Below, one piece after another: positions 60,353-64,000 of a DNA stretch of 64,000 bases. The stretch is from positions 3,972,501 through 4,036,500 of the forward strand of contig NZ_MDGR01000007.1 of the NCBI RefSeq assembly GCF_002742335.1, given 5' to 3'. Made by a program: the position numbers and the translations under genes. Positions within the stretch are counted from its first letter, which is position 1, and each line of letters opens with the position of its first letter. The notes under the pieces were generated by a model, which was not told where the DNA came from, did no database searches, and was given only the letters and a program-made list of their open reading frames with translations. Source of the DNA: Reichenbachiella sp. 5M10 (GTDB lineage: Bacteria; Bacteroidota; Bacteroidia; Cytophagales; Cyclobacteriaceae).

Positions 60353-61009
60353 ATGGATTTTGAAGAGATCAAAAGTAGCATAATCAAGTATCAGGAGGAC
60401 GGGCGAAAGCTCTTTACCACCTCCTCGTTTCAGACACACAGTATCGTTTTGCTCCACTTGTTGAGTAGAATTGACAAATCGATACCAGTATACTGTCTGA
60501 ATACAGGATTCTTGTTTCCTGAAACGATTGAGTACAAGGACCAGCTAGCGGATGCCTTTGGTATCACCATCAAAGACATCAAACCCGACGTGCCCAAGAG
60601 CATCCAAAAAGATGCAGAAGGCAAACTGCTATTCGCTTCGGATCCAGACAGATGTTGCTACTACAACAAGGTACAGCCTATGGACAAGCTCCTCTCGGAC
60701 TATGACATCTGGATCAACGGCATCCGTCGTGATCAAAATGCCAACCGTGCCAAGATGCGTGTCGAAGAACCCTCCAAGATGAACACCGTGCGTTTTCATC
60801 CCATGCTGGAGTGGACCAACAAGATGATCTTTGACTACATCAAAGAGCATGATTTGCCGCGCCATCCGCTCGATGCGGTAGGCTACAGCAGTATCGGTTG
60901 TGAACCTTGTACCCGCAAGCCAAGCCTCGAAATGATGGAGCGTGAAGCACGGTGGTACGGCATGAACAAAACGGAATGTGGACTCCACACCGAACTAGTA
61001 AGTAAATAA
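60353..61009 (+). CDS. cysH: Assimilatory adenylyl-sulfate (APS) reductase, CysH family with [4Fe-4S] cluster ligands
   Basis: A 218-residue enzyme that reduces activated sulfate to sulfite. The nucleotide-binding PP-loop is TTSSFQTHS (near 22-30). Four cysteines, the pair Cys101-Cys102 (DRCCYYNKV) and Cys183/Cys186 (GCEPCTR), match the [4Fe-4S] ligands of bacterial APS reductases, which PAPS reductases lack. The catalytic Cys209 is in the C-terminal KTECGLH motif. APS is therefore the likely substrate. The gene is monocistronic, with cysD, cysN and cysI not adjacent; a hairpin follows the stop codon. Confidence 0.94.
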   Translation: MDFEEIKSSIIKYQEDGRKLFTTSSFQTHSIVLLHLLSRIDKSIPVYCLNTGFLFPETIEYKDQLADAFGITIKDIKPDVPKSIQKDAEGKLLFASDPDRCCYYNKVQPMDKLLSDYDIWINGIRRDQNANRAKMRVEEPSKMNTVRFHPMLEWTNKMIFDYIKEHDLPRHPLDAVGYSSIGCEPCTRKPSLEMMEREARWYGMNKTECGLHTELVSK

Positions 61010-61014
61010 TCCAA

Positions 61015-61037
61015 CGCAGCACGCTTGCCGTGCTGCG
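61015..61037 (+). terminator. Hairpin after cysH, possible terminator
   Basis: A strong 9-bp stem CGCAGCACG / CGTGCTGCG with a 5-base loop lies six bases after the stop codon, but the following CTATTTAAT has only a short T run. Confidence 0.55.
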
Positions 61038-61080
61038 CTATTTAATCATATAATCCAGAGAGAACTGGACATACACTGAG

Positions 61081-62001
61081 ATGAAAGTATTAGTAACTGG
61101 AGGTGCGGGATATATCGGCACCAGATTGATCAAAAAATTGAGCGCCAACAAACAGATAGACAAAATCATCGTCTATGACAACCTGATGCGTGGCAATTAC
61201 AACCTCTTCTTGGGAGACAAATTCATCCATGGAGAATCGATCGAATTCATCAAAGGAGACCTGTTGGATTCGCGCACGCTCAAAAACGCACTCAAAGGCG
61301 TGGACGTTGTATTCCACTTGGCTGCCAAGGCTACTTCTCCCTTTGCCAATGTCAACTTACACTTCTACGAGCAGATCAACAACTGGGGCACTGCCGAGCT
61401 GACCTATGCGATCGAAGAAAGTGACGTGAAAAAATTCGTCTACCTCAGTAGCATGGGTGTGTATGGATTTTCGGATGAGCCAATCACCGAAGGGCATGAT
61501 GTAAACCCTGCCTCCTTCTATGCAATCTCTAAGCAGCGCGGCGAAGAGCACGTCAAGCGCCTCAACAAAGCACATAATCCGATCATCCTCCGATGTGGAA
61601 ACGTCTATGGCTACAGCCGTAGCATGCGATTCGATGCGGTGATCAATCGATTTGTCTTCGAGGCGAACTTTGATGGTAGACTTTCTATCCACGGTAGCGG
61701 CAACCAACAGCGTGCCTTCATTCACATCAGTTCGATCGCTGACATACTGGAGCAAATCGCGGTGACTGACATCCCTGCAGACACCTACAACGTGTCCGAA
61801 CGCAACATGTCCGTACTCGATATCGTCGATGTACTGAAAGAACTCAAGCCAGAACTCGAATTCCTGTTCATCAATCAGCAAAACAACTACAACCAACAGC
61901 TGGTCAGTGCTGAACAGAAGTTGAAGCAATACATTCCATACGGAGAAGAGGAGTCCTTCAAAGACCAAATGATCGAGTTCCTCAATAGCTTTAGTTACTA
62001 A
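61081..62001 (+). CDS. NAD-dependent epimerase/dehydratase (extended SDR)
   Basis: A 306-residue nucleotide-sugar-modifying type enzyme. The NAD-binding motif is MKVLVTGGAGYIGTRLIKKL; VVFHLAAKATSPFANV is the usual second block; the catalytic Ser is in VYLSSMGVYGF and the YxxxK pair in SFYAISKQRGEEH, all intact. The sugar substrate cannot be named; UDP-glucose 4-epimerase- or GDP-mannose-dehydratase-like roles are both possible. No other sugar gene is adjacent. The gene ends at a bidirectional terminator shared with the GH30 gene. Confidence 0.92.
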   Translation: MKVLVTGGAGYIGTRLIKKLSANKQIDKIIVYDNLMRGNYNLFLGDKFIHGESIEFIKGDLLDSRTLKNALKGVDVVFHLAAKATSPFANVNLHFYEQINNWGTAELTYAIEESDVKKFVYLSSMGVYGFSDEPITEGHDVNPASFYAISKQRGEEHVKRLNKAHNPIILRCGNVYGYSRSMRFDAVINRFVFEANFDGRLSIHGSGNQQRAFIHISSIADILEQIAVTDIPADTYNVSERNMSVLDIVDVLKELKPELEFLFINQQNNYNQQLVSAEQKLKQYIPYGEEESFKDQMIEFLNSFSY

Positions 62002-62021
62002 TATCAACCGAGCAGATGCGC

Positions 62022-62064
62022 AAAGAGCCGCTACCCAAGACTGATCTTAGGTAGCGGCTCTTTT
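62022..62064. terminator. Bidirectional intrinsic terminator between epimerase and GH30 gene
   Basis: AAAGAGCCGCTACC (62022-62035) pairs with GGTAGCGGCTCTTT (62050-62063) around a short loop. A and T tracts on both sides give a T run in each direction, fitting the convergent genes. Confidence 0.85.
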
Positions 62065-62086
62065 TGTTTCGCAACTACTCTCGCAC

Positions 62087-63562
62087 TCAGTACCTCAAGG
62101 TCTGAATCGCTCGCGCAGGAATACTCGCCTCAATCACTTGCGTCCCTACGAAGCACTGATAGTCTATCGCCTCGTCCGTCTCGTTCATCACTACGGTCGC
62201 GTAGCTCCCATCTTCGTTGACAAAGGTGGTCGCCATGAGCGAGGTGCGACTCGCTACGGTGCTCACCCGCTTAGCCCCTGGCTTGATATACTTCGAAAAG
62301 TGCCCAATATAGTAGTAGGATGGCGTATAGATCAAGTCGCCCGTTTGGCTGTCTGCATGTATCGGCGCAAAACAGAAATTACCCACGTGGTTCGGCCCTC
62401 CTTTGTCATCCAGCAGAATATTCCAATCTGTCCAACCCGCTGTGCCACGATTGAAATCGTTGATCATTGACTTGCCGTATCGCTCGGCATTTGGCCAATA
62501 CTGGTACTTCGCAGGATCGAATTTTTCGTTGCAGCCTTCGGTGAACATCAGCTGTTTGTCTGGGTAGGACTCCTTGACTCGTCTCAAATTCTCGAAGTTG
62601 GGCTCGCTACCTGTCCATGTCTCGTACCAGTGAAACCCTATGCCCCAAGCATACTTGGCCGCTTCGGGATCGCCAAAAATGGTATTGGCTCGCTGTGTGA
62701 TGAGGTCACGATTGTGATCCCATACGATGATGTTCTTGTCCCCCAGCCCTTCGCTCGCCAAGGTCGGCCCGAGGTGATTCTTCAAGAAGTCACGCTCTTG
62801 CTCTGCTGTATAGATACACGATTCCCAGGTTTGAGTAGCCATGGGCTCGTTTTGTATCGTCAGGCCCCAGATCGGCACTTCTTCCGCCTCATATGCTTTG
62901 ATGAACTTGGCATAATATCTCGCCCAAGCAGGAGCAAACTCAGGAAGTAGCGAGCCTCCTTGAAGCATACGTCCAGTGGTCTTCATGAATGCTGGAGGGC
63001 TCCATGGACTCACATAGGTCAGCAATGAACCTCCCGCTTCTGTAATCGCTCTTTTGATCATCGGCAGTCGGTAGGCTCGGTCATGCTCTATCGAAAAAGT
63101 CGCAAGAGCCGTGTCTCCCTCTTCGATGTAGGTGTACGATCCAGATCCAAAATCACTGCTATGAATTGTCGTACGAAGCAAACTGTACCCAATACCCTCT
63201 TGGGAATAGTACGCAGACAGCAACTCCTCCTGCTTGTCCGCTGAGAGTCCTGCGAAAACCTCCGCCGAAGCATCCGTCACTGCTCCTCCTATCCCTACCA
63301 ACTCCTGAAAGGTCTTGTCGGGATTGACAAAAACAGATATCTGTGTCTCCAAAGGTTGCTCTCCCGGACCAAAAGTCTTCGTACCGGTCCGCGTCAGTCT
63401 CAAGTCTGTACCTCGGGCCGTCGTGTAGATCGTCGCTGTACTCAGCTCTTTTATTGGTTGTATTGTTTCGGGAACTACTTCTTCTACAGGAGACTGTGGG
63501 GCACTGCAGCTCACCAGCAGCCCTAGCCCCCATGCAACGAATGCTATTTTATTCTGAATCAT
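62087..63562 (-). CDS. Glycoside hydrolase family 30 lipoprotein (beta-glucosidase/beta-1,6-glucanase-like)
   Basis: A 491-residue enzyme with a lipoprotein leader (IAFVAWGLGLLVSC, lipobox Cys19). The GH30 barrel has the conserved GIGGAVTDASAEVFAGL start, the catalytic acid/base Glu239 in GLTIQNEPMATQTWES and the nucleophile Glu342 in LMFTEGCNE. The C-terminal beta-side domain ends with the usual SYATVVMNETDEAIDYQ. GH30 enzymes act on beta-glucosyl, beta-1,6-glucan, glucosylceramide or xylan linkages; the fine specificity is not resolved. It is the second of two tandem GH30 genes on the minus strand, six bases from the first. Confidence 0.94.
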   Translation of the reverse strand: MIQNKIAFVAWGLGLLVSCSAPQSPVEEVVPETIQPIKELSTATIYTTARGTDLRLTRTGTKTFGPGEQPLETQISVFVNPDKTFQELVGIGGAVTDASAEVFAGLSADKQEELLSAYYSQEGIGYSLLRTTIHSSDFGSGSYTYIEEGDTALATFSIEHDRAYRLPMIKRAITEAGGSLLTYVSPWSPPAFMKTTGRMLQGGSLLPEFAPAWARYYAKFIKAYEAEEVPIWGLTIQNEPMATQTWESCIYTAEQERDFLKNHLGPTLASEGLGDKNIIVWDHNRDLITQRANTIFGDPEAAKYAWGIGFHWYETWTGSEPNFENLRRVKESYPDKQLMFTEGCNEKFDPAKYQYWPNAERYGKSMINDFNRGTAGWTDWNILLDDKGGPNHVGNFCFAPIHADSQTGDLIYTPSYYYIGHFSKYIKPGAKRVSTVASRTSLMATTFVNEDGSYATVVMNETDEAIDYQCFVGTQVIEASIPARAIQTLRY

Positions 63563-63568
63563 AAATTT

Positions 63569-64000
63569 CTAATTGTCCCAAATGAAAGTCGCCGTACTCC
63601 CAGCCTCCAAGACTGCCGAGAAGGATTGTTCTCCTTGGGTGATGTTACATATTTGTTTCGTATCGGTATTGTTGATTGCCAACAACACAATTTGATTCTC
63701 TGGAGTCAAGAACGCCACATTTGGCAACTCATCGGGTGCGTTGGACGCGATGCGCTTCGCTCCTGGTCGGACGAACTTCGAGGCATGTCCAATCGAGTAG
63801 TAGCCAGCGTTGCGGGTCACCTCATCGCCATCGATGGTGATCCCTCCGAGACATTGGCTACACCCTCCGTCAGTATGTGGCTGTAGATCAGGAGCAGACG
63901 ATAGGTTCCACTCGATGACACTACGACTCCAATTGCGCGGAGCACCAATCATCAATTCACGGACATGCCATTTCAGATCTTCAGGGAAATTGCCGGGCGC
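63569..64000 (-). CDS. Second GH30 glycoside hydrolase, C-terminal part only (5' end beyond window)
   Basis: The frame is open to base 64000; 143 codons are visible. The visible part is the end of a GH30 barrel plus side domain: WSRSVIEWNLSSAPDLQPH, GGITIDGDEVTRNAGYYSI and GHASKFVRPGAKRIASN. This matches the corresponding part of the neighbouring GH30 protein (YYIGHFSKYIKPGAKRVST) in position and pattern, so the two genes are paralogues. Catalytic residues lie outside the window. It ends with a Trp-Asp-Asn just before the next gene. Confidence 0.9.
   Translation of the reverse strand, partial: APGNFPEDLKWHVRELMIGAPRNWSRSVIEWNLSSAPDLQPHTDGGCSQCLGGITIDGDEVTRNAGYYSIGHASKFVRPGAKRIASNAPDELPNVAFLTPENQIVLLAINNTDTKQICNITQGEQSFSAVLEAGSTATFIWDN

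Noticed and set aside
1-64000. Mobile elements, prophage, defence islands or CRISPR
   Set aside because: No transposase, integrase, phage, toxin-antitoxin, restriction or Cas-like gene, and no regularly spaced repeats were seen; gene content is core metabolism and envelope biogenesis.

Overview
This is a stretch of chromosome from a member of the Bacteroidota, most likely a marine-type member of the order Cytophagales (Reichenbachiella-like is a guess). The reasons are: core components of the type IX secretion system (PorV, PorU and the giant SprA), a T9SS cargo protein with a C-terminal sorting domain, WG-repeat and FG-GAP proteins, the gene order maeB-ruvA-sprA-gcvH-vanZ-tonB, promoters of the Bacteroidota type (TTTG, about 19 bases, then TAnnTTTG), no convincing Shine-Dalgarno sequences, and frequent TTG/GTG starts. 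No phage, plasmid, insertion sequence or CRISPR array was seen. The window looks like an ordinary, densely packed core genome, cut at both ends inside genes.

Layout. 1-1.7 kb: a truncated DegP/HtrA protease and a small heat-shock protein. 2-5.6 kb: tRNA-Asn, a 0.5-kb gene-free gap ending in an orphan terminator, hemH, a cysteine desulfurase, a lone receiver-domain protein and tRNA-Val. 5.7-12.5 kb: murF with a DUF2461 gene, a secreted FG-GAP protein, then a compact operon of a Ric/hemerythrin-like protein, ruvX, def and an omega-amidase-type hydrolase. 12.7-20.6 kb: one long minus-strand operon with a membrane PP2C phosphatase, a STAS protein and an RsbW-type kinase (a complete partner-switching module), followed by three periplasmic SurA/PpiC-type chaperones and a MoxR ATPase. 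20.7-25.9 kb: guaB, and divergently hemA with a WG-repeat protein. 25.9-33.1 kb: a minus-strand operon of a metallo-beta-lactamase-fold hydrolase, pssA, porU, porV and a catalytically dead M16 peptidase. 33.2-38.4 kb: an FAD oxidoreductase, a large outer-membrane protein (PD40 propeller plus Omp85-type barrel) and yicC. 38.5-54.3 kb: minus-strand genes tonB, vanZ-like, gcvH, sprA, ruvA, maeB, DUF4837 lipoprotein, a LysM lytic transglycosylase, gatA and tatA. 54.5-64 kb: small single-gene units (VOC, YceI, LiaF-like, lipoproteins, two SDR epimerases, DinB-like), pterin genes folE/queD, an APS-reductase-type cysH, and two tandem GH30 glycosidases, the second cut by the window end.

How it fits together. 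The strongest theme is envelope biogenesis: T9SS translocon and sortase, periplasmic chaperones and DegP, TonB, peptidoglycan synthesis and turnover (murF, MltD-like), phospholipid synthesis (pssA), and Tat. A second theme is heme and Fe-S or stress metabolism (hemH, hemA, cysteine desulfurase, Ric-like protein, cysH). No obviously new multi-gene system is present. The most unusual items are the partner-switching module fused by operon structure to the chaperone trio, the Ric-like protein without its Cys-Cys motif next to a well-placed palindrome, the dead M16 homologue beside PorV/PorU, the gluzincin-remnant/propeller/Omp85 protein, a 46-base palindromic terminator, three genes whose -10-like element sits exactly four bases before the start codon (predicted leaderless mRNAs), and an orphan terminator that hints at a small RNA upstream of hemH.
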